From: Candidatus Levyibacteriota bacterium
GTDB taxonomy: Bacteria; Patescibacteria; Microgenomatia; Levybacterales; UBA12049
Direction: 5' to 3'
DNA: 64,000 bases
Assembly: GCA_016182425.1 (NCBI GenBank)
Contig: JACPGP010000030.1
Span: 1-64,000, forward strand
The notes under the pieces were generated by a model that was not told the DNA's origin, searched no databases, and was given only the letters and a program-made list of their open reading frames with translations. Position numbers and translations under genes: made by a program. Positions 33,250 through 40,632 of the stretch are shown one piece after another; position 1 is the first letter of the stretch, and every line of letters begins with the position of its first letter.

Positions 33250-34306
33250 ATGAAAGGGATCCTTTTAGGAGTTGTAGTTTTGGTTTTGGCCCTTGGTTTT
33301 GTTGTATTCAATAGCAATCTTAAAGAAGATAAAAAATCAGCACCCGAAAATCCGGCTCCGACAAAAGCTCATGTACTATCTGCAACAAATAGCAAAGAAA
33401 CAAAACTACTTTTTGTCCCATATTGGGGGCAGACGCAAGAGAGGATTCCAGACTCATTTGGGGAGGAGCTTGTTTATTTTGGTATTGCTCCAGGTAGTGA
33501 TGGAATTGACAAAGAAGAACCAGGATACATGGGGTTGGCACGATTTGAGGCTATTTCAGAAGGGCGAGATACATTGTTAACACTTCGCATGATTGATCAG
33601 AATATGAGCTTCCCAATACTCAAAGACAAACCAAGACAAAAAAAAAATAATTGACGAGTCAATTGCAATTGCAAAGCAATATAATTTTGAAGGAATAGTT
33701 TTGGATCTTGAAATTAGCAGTCTTCCTTTCGCCTCTGTTACTGAGCAGATGAATAGTTTTGTTGAGGAATTTTCTAAAGCAGCAAAAAAAGAAAATCTCA
33801 CATTTTCCATGATGTTTTTCGGCGATACGTTTTTTAAACTCCGGCCATACGATGTAACTGTATTACGGCAGTATCTAGATATTGTTTTTGTTATGGCATA
33901 TGATTTTCATAAAGCAAATGCCAATCCAGGACCTAATTTCCCTTTTCCTGATTTTACTCTTATGGTGCAAGATTTTTTAAATATCGTTCCCAAAGAAAAA
34001 CTGGTGATTGTGTTTGGTATGTTTGGGTATGATTGGGAAATTGATGAACATAATAAATCTGTAGAACAAGCAAGGGCAGTAACACTAACTGTGGCAAAAA
34101 AGCAGTTTCTTGATCAATGCATTTTTCGAAACTGTAAAGTTTTAAGAGATGAAAAATCAAAGGAAACAACAGTGACGTATATTGATAAGAATGGAGACAA
34201 GCATATTGTCTGGTTTGAAGATGAAGAATCAGTAGCTAAAAAAACAGAATTTCTTAAAGAAAAAGGAATTAATAGTGTCGGCTTTTGGGCATACTCATAC
34301 TTCTAA
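33250..34306 (+). pseudogene. GH18-like protein, split by a frameshift in an A-run
   Basis: Two frames together encode one glycoside-hydrolase-18-like protein. The first part (33250-33654) has a signal anchor and a LLFVPYWGQT strand. The second (from about 33638 to 34306) has FEGIVLDLEIS, which resembles the GH18 DxxDxE active-site strand, and VMAYDFHKA, a typical later GH18 strand. They are joined at a run of ten A (33638-33647): with nine A the reading frame is continuous for about 351 codons. Possible causes are a real indel, a sequencing or assembly error in the homopolymer, or slippage. The protein would be a secreted, membrane-tethered sugar-binding or muramidase-like enzyme. Its 3' end overlaps nadE by 12 nt. 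Confidence 0.7.
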
Positions 34307-35023
34307 AACGTAGGGCGTTTTATGTTTATATTCATTTTCTTTGACTCTTTTGATCACTTTTTTGGCATTTATTAATTCTTTTTTAACTATTTCTTCAATA
34401 GGCAGTTTTTGCTCAAAATAATAATAAAGTACTTGGTCGGCTTCTTCATAGGTAAAGCCAAATTCTTCTTCATCAGTTTGGCCTTGCCATAGTCCTGCAG
34501 TTGGTGGTATATTGATAATTTCTTGCGGAACATTAAGATATTTTGCAAGCTCATACACCTGCGTTTTATACAAGTGTTGTATTGGTTCAATATCAGATGC
34601 ACTATCACCAAAACGAGTAAAATAGCCAAGGAGATGTTCGGACTTATTTTCTGTGCCAACCACCAGCGCTTTATTTTTTTTTGCCAAATCATATAAAAAG
34701 ATCATTCGAACCCGTGCCATAATGTTTCCGATACGAACATTGTCGTTTCGACTTACGCCAAGATTTTGTACACAAGCGTCAACAGCCTCTTTTATTGAAA
34801 GATCATAATTTTTTTTTGGAATGGCAACATAAGGTGAAAAATAGGCAAGAGAAATAGGAAAAATATTTTTTTCTGGGATAGCTCTTTTAAGAAGCAAAAA
34901 ACTTACTGCTGAATCAATGCCGCCAGAAAGACCAATCACGGCGTTTTTAATTTTTTGTTCTGCAAAAGTTTTTTTGAGAAAGGCTATAATTCGCTCTGTT
35001 TCTTTTTTAGGGTCGGTTTTCAT
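34295..35023 (-). CDS. nadE: NH3-dependent NAD+ synthetase
   Basis: NadE adenylates nicotinate adenine dinucleotide and amidates it with ammonia, the last step of NAD synthesis. The 242-residue protein has the PP-loop SGGIDS (in GLSGGIDSAVSFLLL) and the VVGTENKSEHLLGYFTRFGD segment. It lacks a glutaminase domain, so it uses free ammonia. Its start overlaps the nadD stop by 4 nt, placing the last two steps of NAD synthesis in one operon. No genes for de novo nicotinate synthesis are present in the window. Confidence 0.95.
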   Translation of the reverse strand: MKTDPKKETERIIAFLKKTFAEQKIKNAVIGLSGGIDSAVSFLLLKRAIPEKNIFPISLAYFSPYVAIPKKNYDLSIKEAVDACVQNLGVSRNDNVRIGNIMARVRMIFLYDLAKKNKALVVGTENKSEHLLGYFTRFGDSASDIEPIQHLYKTQVYELAKYLNVPQEIINIPPTAGLWQGQTDEEEFGFTYEEADQVLYYYFEQKLPIEEIVKKELINAKKVIKRVKENEYKHKTPYVLEV

Positions 35024-35586
35024 AGGTATAGTTTGTGTTTGGTAATATACGCCTCTACTTCTTTTGGCACAAGATGTGTGATAGGTAATTTCTTTTTTAT
35101 TCTTTCGCGAATTATTGTTGAGGAGAGATTTGTTGTTATAAGATCTTCTCCTGTAATTATCTCAAACCCTTTAGGAAGTTTTTTAGGTTTGGAAAATGGA
35201 TCTCTGGGAAACACCAGAAATGTAGCTAGATTTGTTAAATTTTCTGTCTTTTCCCACCGAGAAAATTCCAAAAGTATATCACTCCCTACTATCCAATATA
35301 TATCGTGATTAAACCTCTTTTTAATATCCCGGATGGTATCAATGGCATAACTTACTCCTCCTCGCCTAAGTTCTGTATCAGAGACTTTCATGGAGTTATT
35401 TACAAAATATTTAAGCATCGAAAGTCTATCGGCACCTTTTGCTTCTATCGGCTTCCATTGGTGTTTATTTGCCGGAATAAACAAAACCTCTTTGATATCT
35501 GGTCTTTTTTCTAAAATTTGTTTGGCAACAAGCCAGTGCCCAATATGCGGAGGGTCAAACCTTCCCCCAAAAATAGCAATTCTCAT
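35020..35586 (-). CDS. nadD: Nicotinate-nucleotide adenylyltransferase
   Basis: NadD transfers AMP from ATP to nicotinate mononucleotide. The 188-residue protein shows the nucleotidyltransferase start GGRFDPPHIGHW (HIGH-type motif at 14-17) and the C-terminal SSTIIRERI motif that binds ATP. It has the typical WIVGSDILLEFSRWEK segment. It is the first gene of a two-gene NAD operon with nadE and is divergent from tuf. An extended -10 box (TGA-TATAAT) lies 14 nt upstream. Confidence 0.94.
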   Translation of the reverse strand: MRIAIFGGRFDPPHIGHWLVAKQILEKRPDIKEVLFIPANKHQWKPIEAKGADRLSMLKYFVNNSMKVSDTELRRGGVSYAIDTIRDIKKRFNHDIYWIVGSDILLEFSRWEKTENLTNLATFLVFPRDPFSKPKKLPKGFEIITGEDLITTNLSSTIIRERIKKKLPITHLVPKEVEAYITKHKLYL

Positions 35587-35600
35587 AAGTCTTAGTGGGG

Positions 35601-35609
35601 ATTATATCA
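35601..35609 (-). promoter_or_regulatory. Extended -10 promoter of nadD-nadE
   Basis: On the reverse strand TGA-TATAAT (35609-35601) ends 14 nt before the nadD ATG. It lies next to the divergent tuf promoter. Confidence 0.6.
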
Positions 35610-35618
35610 TTTTGGGTA

Positions 35619-35647
35619 TTGACGGGCAAAGAAAAATATTGTAAGAT
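35619..35647 (+). promoter_or_regulatory. Promoter of tuf-rpsJ
   Basis: TTGACG (35619-35624), a 17-bp spacer and TAAGAT (35642-35647) predict a start near 35654, about 40 nt before the tuf ATG. Confidence 0.65.
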
Positions 35648-35654
35648 TGTGTCT

Positions 35655-35673
35655 AACCTCACAAACTGAGGTT
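35655..35673 (+). promoter_or_regulatory. 5' hairpin in the tuf leader
   Basis: AACCTCA (35655-35661) and TGAGGTT (35667-35673) form a perfect 7-bp stem with a 5-nt loop, followed by TATTATTTTCTT. The stem begins one nucleotide after the predicted transcription start, as at fusA. Confidence 0.55.
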
Positions 35674-35693
35674 TATTATTTTCTTGCAATTTT

Positions 35694-36881
35694 ATGGCAG
35701 ACGTTAAAAAGTTTGAGCGAACAAAACCCCACGTTAATATTGGCACCATTGGTCATGTAGATCATGGAAAGACTACTCTTACTGCCGCTATCTGTACTGT
35801 CTTGGCAAAGTCAGGAAAAGCCCAAGCAAAAAAATACGAGGACATAGATAATGCTCCAGAGGAAAAAGCACGAGGCGTCACCATTAACATTTCTCACCTT
35901 GAGTACGAAACAGACAAGAGACACTATGCGCACATTGACGCTCCGGGACATGCCGATTATATTAAAAATATGATTACAGGAGCCGCCCAAATGGATGGCG
36001 CGATTTTAGTGGTATCGGCGCCTGATGGCCCCATGCCGCAAACGCGAGAGCACATTCTTTTAGCTCGTCAGGTTGGTGTTCCGGCAATTGTGGTGTTTCT
36101 TAATAAAGTTGATATGGTGGAAGACGCAGAACTTTTGGATTTGGTCGAAATGGAAGTCAGAGAACTTTTAACAAAATATCAATACCCGGGTAATGAAATA
36201 CCAATCATTCGCGGTTCGGCGCTCAAAGCGCTCAATGGCGACGCGGAAGCAGAAAAACAGATTCTGCAACTTATGGAAACAGTCGACAGCTATATTCCCA
36301 CCCCTCAAAGAGATATTGATAAGCCGTTTCTGATGCCCATAGAAGATGTCTTTTCTATTAAAGGACGGGGAACAGTAGTAACAGGAAGAGCAGAGAGAGG
36401 AAAGGTAAAAGTTAACGATACGATTGAAATTATTGGTATCAGAGACACCAAACCAACCGTAGTTACAGGCGTGGAGATGTTTAGAAAACAGCTTGACGAG
36501 GCGCAAGCAGGTGATAATGTGGGATTGCTTCTGCGAGGTATCGAAAAGGCAGATGTGGAAAGAGGACAGGTTATTGCCAAGCCGGGTAGCATTACTCCTC
36601 ACAAAGAGTTTGAGGCAGAAGTTTATATCTTAACCAAAGAAGAAGGCGGCCGCCACACACCATTTTTTACCGGATACAGGCCGCAATTTTATATTCGAAC
36701 GACCGACGTTACAGCAGAGGTAGCTTTGCCAAAAGGCGTGGAAATGGTAATGCCGGGAGACAGTACAAAAATGACAGTAAAACTGATTGTTCCTATTGCC
36801 CTGGAAGAGGGACTTAGATTTGCGGTTAGAGAGGGCGGAAAGACAGTTGGAGCAGGAGTTATTAGCAAAATCATTGCTTAA
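35694..36881 (+). CDS. tuf: Elongation factor Tu
   Basis: EF-Tu carries aminoacyl-tRNA to the ribosomal A site. The 395-residue protein has G1 GHVDHGKT, the switch regions RGVTINISHLEYE and DAPGHADYIKNMI (with the catalytic histidine), G4 NKVD and both beta-barrel domains. It is one of the best conserved proteins in the window. It starts a short operon with rpsJ; in most bacteria rplC would follow directly, but here an insertion intervenes. The leader hairpin may control or stabilise the message. Confidence 0.98.
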   Translation: MADVKKFERTKPHVNIGTIGHVDHGKTTLTAAICTVLAKSGKAQAKKYEDIDNAPEEKARGVTINISHLEYETDKRHYAHIDAPGHADYIKNMITGAAQMDGAILVVSAPDGPMPQTREHILLARQVGVPAIVVFLNKVDMVEDAELLDLVEMEVRELLTKYQYPGNEIPIIRGSALKALNGDAEAEKQILQLMETVDSYIPTPQRDIDKPFLMPIEDVFSIKGRGTVVTGRAERGKVKVNDTIEIIGIRDTKPTVVTGVEMFRKQLDEAQAGDNVGLLLRGIEKADVERGQVIAKPGSITPHKEFEAEVYILTKEEGGRHTPFFTGYRPQFYIRTTDVTAEVALPKGVEMVMPGDSTKMTVKLIVPIALEEGLRFAVREGGKTVGAGVISKIIA

Positions 36882-36898
36882 GGTACATTAAAACCATA

Positions 36899-37207
36899 AT
36901 GCCAAGAGGAAGAATTAGAGTACGTTTAAAAAGCTACGATGCTAGGGTTATCGACAACTGCTGTCAGCAGATTTTAGATACTGCTATCCGAACTGGCGCA
37001 AAGGTTGTTGGTCCAATTCCTCTACCAACAGAAAGAAGTGTCTACGCCATTAACAAATCTCCATTTATTGATAAAGATGCAAGGGATCACTTTGAAATTC
37101 GAGTGCACAAACGACTGATAGATATTATTTCCCCAACCGATCGAACCATAGACCAATTAACCCACCTCGAACTACCCGCAGGTGTGGATGTGACAATTAA
37201 AATGTAA
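36899..37207 (+). CDS. rpsJ: 30S ribosomal protein S10
   Basis: S10 is part of the 30S head and also a NusB partner in antitermination. The 102-residue protein is full length (E. coli 103) and shows RIRVRLKSYDARVIDNC, VGPIPLPTERSVYAINKSP and THLELPAGVDVTIKM. It begins 17 nt after tuf. It normally opens the S10 operon, but here it is cut off from rplC by about 1.07 kb containing reverse-strand genes and a new promoter. It is therefore expressed with tuf rather than with the other r-proteins. Confidence 0.97.
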   Translation: MPRGRIRVRLKSYDARVIDNCCQQILDTAIRTGAKVVGPIPLPTERSVYAINKSPFIDKDARDHFEIRVHKRLIDIISPTDRTIDQLTHLELPAGVDVTIKM

Positions 37208-37217
37208 AAATCGAAAT

Positions 37218-37643
37218 TCAATACTCAAGCGTAACTATGTGGTCTTTTTCTCGAAACGTTATTCGCTCAAAATATTTAAAAAATCCTTCTCTACCAAGTA
37301 ATGGAAATTGCTGTTCGTAACTAAAATCAGCTTCGGTTTCGAAATGGTAAACTCCGATATAAAGTTTCACTTTGTGCCGATATGCTTTTATGTCTTTTTT
37401 GCCTATGCCGTAATGTGTTACTTCTTTTCCTGATTTTATTTTTAATCTAACCATTTCTCCCCATTCCGCAGGAAATAAATTCTTGTCTGCACCTGAATCA
37501 AGTAAGCAATTCACAGGAAATTTACTAAATATATGCTTATTACATAATCGTGTGGGAATAAGTGGTCGATAGATGTAATTTACTTTTCCAGTTTCTTGGT
37601 TTATGAAAACCTCGGGAGTATAGCTAAATTTAATTACAGGCAT
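37218..37643 (-). CDS. Retropepsin-like aspartic protease (module 2)
   Basis: The 141-residue protein has the active-site motif CLLDSGADKNLFP (DSGA at 49-52) and the later LLGREGFFKYF motif. It shares the pattern LLGRxGFxxxFxxxTF with module 1 but is otherwise strongly diverged. DSGA is an accepted variant of DTGA. No signal peptide is seen. Its ATG overlaps the last codons of the DUF5678-like gene by exactly 10 nt, as in module 1. It lies tail to tail with rpsJ (10-nt gap), inside what should be the S10 operon. Confidence 0.8.
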   Translation of the reverse strand: MPVIKFSYTPEVFINQETGKVNYIYRPLIPTRLCNKHIFSKFPVNCLLDSGADKNLFPAEWGEMVRLKIKSGKEVTHYGIGKKDIKAYRHKVKLYIGVYHFETEADFSYEQQFPLLGREGFFKYFERITFREKDHIVTLEY

Positions 37644-37834
37644 AAAAGGGGCGAGAGGTACTTGTTTGCAGGTGGAACGAAAGAAATTATTGCATCCTTA
37701 ACACGCAATTTAGTTAATTTGTTTTCGATCTCTTTTATTGACTTGCCCGATGTAAGAATAGCTTTTTTATTACTAGATATTGCTATCCATTTATTTTGAT
37801 TTTTCAAGAGATTTTTTGAATCAATTTTATTCAT
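37634..37834 (-). CDS. DUF5678-like small protein (module 2)
   Basis: The 66-residue protein resembles module 1's partner in size, position and pattern: NQNKWIAISSNKKAILTSGKS (split near 13-33), a helix, and a final VKDAIISFVPPANKY strand. Identity to module 1 is low, so the two pairs are old relatives or independent arrivals rather than a recent duplication. An extended -10 box (TGC-TATAAT) sits 6 nt before the ATG, again giving a leaderless transcript. Confidence 0.65.
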   Translation of the reverse strand: MNKIDSKNLLKNQNKWIAISSNKKAILTSGKSIKEIENKLTKLRVKDAIISFVPPANKYLSPLLCL

Positions 37835-37840
37835 ATGTAT

Positions 37841-37849
37841 ATTATAGCA
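37841..37849 (-). promoter_or_regulatory. Extended -10 promoter of module 2
   Basis: Reverse strand TGC-TATAAT (37849-37841) ends 6 nt before the ATG at 37834, the same gap as in module 1. Confidence 0.65.
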
Positions 37850-37883
37850 TACTATTTTTCCAGACTCCGCATGAAAAGCTATT

Positions 37884-38054
37884 TTATTGTGGTTTGAATA
37901 GAAAGGGACTAATTAAAAAAAGTACAAGAAGAAAAAACGCTACTATTATGGTTGCCCAGTCGTGAGCTTTGGAAAAATAAAAACCAATAACTAGGGTAAT
38001 AAATCCTGAAAAAAGGAAATAGAATTTATTTTGGATAATTGATTTAATAAACAC
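37884..38054 (-). CDS. Tiny two-helix membrane protein
   Basis: A 56-codon ORF starting with GTG at 38054. The product is strongly hydrophobic, with two predicted membrane helices (about 11-27 and 34-52) separated by the short polar turn SKAHDW and ending in FKPQ. It is supported by an extended -10 box (TGC-TATACT) exactly 9 nt before the GTG, the commonest spacing in this window, and by the biased composition of the frame. No family is recognised. Its stop lies 50 nt before the module 2 start on the same strand, so it may be expressed together with that pair. Confidence 0.6.
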   Translation of the reverse strand: MFIKSIIQNKFYFLFSGFITLVIGFYFSKAHDWATIIVAFFLLVLFLISPFLFKPQ

Positions 38055-38063
38055 TGTAATTGC

Positions 38064-38072
38064 AGTATAGCA
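38064..38072 (-). promoter_or_regulatory. Extended -10 promoter of the tiny membrane protein gene
   Basis: Reverse strand TGC-TATACT (38072-38064) ends 9 nt before the GTG at 38054. Confidence 0.55.
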
Positions 38073-38131
38073 TATTGATCAATTTCTTGGGAATAGAAGT
38101 TATCCTTAACAGTTTTTACCCAACCCCCGTA

Positions 38132-38160
38132 TTGCATTTCAGGCCATCTTTCTATATAAT
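38132..38160 (+). promoter_or_regulatory. Promoter of the rplC ribosomal protein operon
   Basis: TTGCAT (38132-38137), a 17-bp spacer and TATAAT (38155-38160) predict a start near 38167, about 108 nt before the rplC ATG. The stretch 37835-38131 otherwise holds only the tiny membrane-protein gene and its promoter. Confidence 0.75.
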
Positions 38161-38166
38161 AAGAAA

Positions 38167-38274
38167 ACTAAATCATGACATACCGATTGGAGGTTGATTT
38201 GGCTACATAGCGTATTCGTTTTAGGGTGTTTCCTAGAAGGAGCGACTGTATGTAGTCGCTTTTTTGGTTTTTAT
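38167..38274 (+). promoter_or_regulatory. Attenuator-like leader of the rplC operon
   Basis: The leader contains a terminator-like hairpin: GCGACT (38242-38247) with AGTCGC (38254-38259), 6-nt loop, extendable by A-T and wobble pairs to about 11 bp, followed by six T. An upstream strand (38201-38209) can instead pair with 38249-38257 (9 bp, one wobble), which destroys the terminator. A short upstream ORF ends in that strand. No Shine-Dalgarno site lies close to the rplC ATG; AAGGAG at 38237-38242 is inside the hairpin, 32 nt away. This is the layout of an attenuator; the mechanism is inferred. Confidence 0.6.
38175..38210 (+). CDS. Candidate leader peptide before rplC (11 codons)
   Basis: An ATG 8 nt after the predicted transcription start opens an 11-residue frame (MTYRLEVDLAT) that stops with TAG at 38208-38210. 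The stop lies exactly within the upstream strand of the alternative pairing. The near-leaderless position fits the start-codon habit of this genome. It may be chance; no conservation data are available. Confidence 0.3.
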   Translation: MTYRLEVDLAT

Positions 38275-38919
38275 ATGCAAGCATTTATTGGACAAAAACA
38301 AGATCAATCACAGGCATTTTTGGAAGATGGGGCGAGGATTCCAATTACTCGAATTTCGGCTCCCACACTTCCTGTGGTGGCAATTAAAACCAAGGAAAAA
38401 GATGGCTACTTTGCAATGCAACTTGGTCTTGGTATTAGAAAGCGAGAGGCAAAAGGAGAAAAAGCCCCTCGCTTTTTTCGTGAAGTTCGTGTTGCTGAGA
38501 CAGAGGTAAAGCAACCAGGAGAAATGATAAACGCAACAGATGTCTTTAAAATAGGAGATATTGTTGATGTTTCTGGTGTTTCTAAAGGGAAAGGATTTGC
38601 GGGGGTGGTAAAGCGCCACCATTTTAAAGGGGGGCCAAGGACCCATGGACAATCAGATAGAGAACGAGCTCCTGGTAGTATTGGACAAACGACCACCCCT
38701 GGACGTGTATACAAGGGAAAAAGAATGGCAGGAAGAATGGGAGGAAAAAGCGCCACGGTCAGAAACTTAGAGGTGGTCGAAGTAACAGAGAACTCAGTTT
38801 TGGTAAAAGGACTTATTCCAGGAAATAAAGATAGTGTTGTCGTTATTAAAAAAGTTGGAGAAAAGAAGAAATTCGTACCGCTGTACAAAGAGGAGGTAAA
38901 AGAAGATGCCAGTAAGTAA
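38275..38919 (+). CDS. rplC: 50S ribosomal protein L3
   Basis: L3 initiates 50S assembly and reaches the peptidyl transferase centre. The 214-residue protein carries GKGFAGVVKRHHFKGGPRTHG, the conserved loop, and GSIGQTTTPGRVYKGKRMAGRMG. The ATG at 38275 gives the correct start (MQAFIGQKQDQ); a longer in-frame opening from TTG 38194 would read through the leader hairpin and has no homology. It is the first gene of a long ribosomal operon. It overlaps rplD by 14 nt. Confidence 0.96.
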   Translation: MQAFIGQKQDQSQAFLEDGARIPITRISAPTLPVVAIKTKEKDGYFAMQLGLGIRKREAKGEKAPRFFREVRVAETEVKQPGEMINATDVFKIGDIVDVSGVSKGKGFAGVVKRHHFKGGPRTHGQSDRERAPGSIGQTTTPGRVYKGKRMAGRMGGKSATVRNLEVVEVTENSVLVKGLIPGNKDSVVVIKKVGEKKKFVPLYKEEVKEDASK

Positions 38920-39586
38920 AGTCAAAAAATCCACCTTTGCAATAGATGTTTTTGACACAAAAGGGAAAGTGAAAGAGCAGATGAGCTTACCTAAAGAAAT
39001 ATTTGGTGTGGAGGTTAATAAAAAGCTTTTGGCCCAAGCAGTAAGAGTGTACCTGGCAAATCAGAGGAGTGGCGCCGCGTCAACAAAAACAAGAGGCGAA
39101 GTGACAGGGTCTACTCGAAAAATTTATCGGCAAAAAGGAACCGGACGAGCACGGCACGGTGGAATTAGAGCGCCAATTTTTGTCCATGGAGGCATTGCGC
39201 ATGGTCCAAAACCCAAAGACCACTCGCTTAAATTTCCCCAAAAAATGAAAAAGCTCGCTCTCTTTTCGGCTTTATCTTTCGCGTACCAAAAGGGAGGATT
39301 AAAAATTGTTTCGGGCCTAGAGAAACTTCCTCCCAAAACAAAATCTATGGTAGAGGTGCTTACAAGATTGTCGCTTTTTGCTCCCAAAAAAGGATTACAA
39401 AACAACATTTTACTGGTAGATACGAAAGAAAACAAAAATGTTTCGCGGGCTGCGCGAAACATTTACGGTATGACAATTACCAAAGCCACGCAGTTAAATA
39501 CATACGAAGTGTTGCGCCACCGCACGCTTCTTTTTGCCAAGGACACAATAAATATATTAGCAGGACAATATCTTAAAAAGGAGTAA
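38906..39586 (+). CDS. rplD: 50S ribosomal protein L4
   Basis: L4 lines the nascent peptide exit tunnel and, in E. coli, represses its own operon. The 226-residue protein shows the tunnel loop KTRGEVTGSTRKIYRQKGTGRARHG and ends in a normal Rossmann-like domain. A strong site GAGGAGG (38890-38896) lies 9 nt before the ATG, inside rplC. Whether L4 controls the rplC leader here, as it does the E. coli S10 leader, is an open question. Confidence 0.96.
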   Translation: MPVSKVKKSTFAIDVFDTKGKVKEQMSLPKEIFGVEVNKKLLAQAVRVYLANQRSGAASTKTRGEVTGSTRKIYRQKGTGRARHGGIRAPIFVHGGIAHGPKPKDHSLKFPQKMKKLALFSALSFAYQKGGLKIVSGLEKLPPKTKSMVEVLTRLSLFAPKKGLQNNILLVDTKENKNVSRAARNIYGMTITKATQLNTYEVLRHRTLLFAKDTINILAGQYLKKE

Positions 39587-39592
39587 TAGGGT

Positions 39593-39898
39593 ATGGTAAA
39601 AGGAGAGAATAGTATTATAAGACCAATTATTACCGAGAGATCTATGCAAGACGCCAACACAGGAAAATTTACCTTTGCAGTAAACAGAGACTCTGACAAA
39701 AAACAAATAGGACAGGCAGTTGAGAAACAATTTGATGTCCACGTGGTTTCTGTTGCCACAAGTATTGTCAAGGGCAGGAGTAAACGAGCAGGAAAGCAGC
39801 GAGGCATAGTGAAGGAATCTCCTTGGAAAAAGGCAGTAGTAAAGGTAGCAAAGGGAGAGAAAATTGCTGTATTTGATATAGGAGGAGATAAAAAGTGA
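39593..39898 (+). CDS. rplW: 50S ribosomal protein L23
   Basis: L23 sits at the tunnel exit and docks trigger factor and SRP. The 101-residue protein has IIRPIITERSM at its start, FTFAVNRDSDKKQIGQAVEKQF and a basic loop RSKRAGKQRG. It has an AAGGAG-type site 10 nt upstream. Its stop overlaps the GTG start of rplB. Confidence 0.95.
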   Translation: MVKGENSIIRPIITERSMQDANTGKFTFAVNRDSDKKQIGQAVEKQFDVHVVSVATSIVKGRSKRAGKQRGIVKESPWKKAVVKVAKGEKIAVFDIGGDKK

Positions 39899-40632
39899 AA
39901 TTGAAAGTTATTAAAAAGAAACATTCAGGCAGAAACGCCAGCGGCAAGGTTACTGTCAGACACCAGGGTGGATTCCACAAACGATATCTTCGCGCGATCG
40001 ATTTTAAGCGAAACAAGCAGGGCATTTTGGGTAAGGTTATTTCCTTGGAATACGATCCAAATAGAACCTGCGATATCGCCCTTTTGCAGTACGCAGATGG
40101 CGAGAAACGCTACATTCTAAAACCAGAGGGACTCAAACTGGGAGATACGGTTATGGCCTCTTCTGACGCCGAAGTTAAGGTGGGAAACGCGCTGCCCATG
40201 GACGTTTTGCCTATTGGGACTATTATTCATAATGTCGAGTTAATACCAGGCAGAGGTGGTCAGATGGCCAGATCAGCGGGGACAGGAGCTATTATTCAAG
40301 CAAAAGAAGGAGGATTTGTACATCTTAAACTACCCTCCGGCGAAATCCGAAAAGTAAACGCCCGCGCCCTGGCTACAATAGGACAGCTTGGTAATATAGA
40401 GTGGAAAAATGAGGTGTTGGGAAAAGCGGGGAGAGCAAGAAACATGGGCAGACGTCCCACGGTTAGGGGTGTAGCGCAAAACCCGAGGTCTCACGCTCAT
40501 GGCGGGGGAGAAGGAAGATCGGGTATTGGAATGACCACGCCCAAAACCTACGTCGGAAGACGTGCGGTTGGAAAAACAAGAAAGAAACATAAATATTCCA
40601 ATAAATATATTTTGCAAAGGAGGAAGAAATAA
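39895..40632 (+). CDS. rplB: 50S ribosomal protein L2, short N terminus
   Basis: L2 supports the peptidyl transferase centre and subunit association. The 245-residue protein keeps RRPTVRGVAQNPRSHAHGGG, with the conserved histidine loop, and the C-terminal basic tail. It begins with GTG, preceded by GGAGGAG (39881-39887), and lacks about 25 N-terminal residues compared with E. coli (273 aa). The upstream frame is closed by the coupled rplW overlap, so the short form is probably genuine. Confidence 0.96.
   Translation: MKLKVIKKKHSGRNASGKVTVRHQGGFHKRYLRAIDFKRNKQGILGKVISLEYDPNRTCDIALLQYADGEKRYILKPEGLKLGDTVMASSDAEVKVGNALPMDVLPIGTIIHNVELIPGRGGQMARSAGTGAIIQAKEGGFVHLKLPSGEIRKVNARALATIGQLGNIEWKNEVLGKAGRARNMGRRPTVRGVAQNPRSHAHGGGEGRSGIGMTTPKTYVGRRAVGKTRKKHKYSNKYILQRRKK

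Noticed and set aside
33600..33700. Programmed ribosomal frameshift in the GH18-like gene
   Set aside because: An A-run is present, but no stimulatory hairpin or internal ribosome site was recognised; a simple one-base indel explains it equally well, so no programmed event is claimed.
37780..37965. Forward-strand ORF of 61 codons in the rpsJ-rplC gap
   Set aside because: It is antisense to the module 2 DUF5678 gene start and the promoter, has no supporting start signals and no recognisable family.
38194..38274. Longer L3 start at TTG 38194
   Set aside because: The extension reads through the leader hairpin, has no L3 similarity and no spaced ribosome-binding site; the ATG at 38275 gives the family N terminus.
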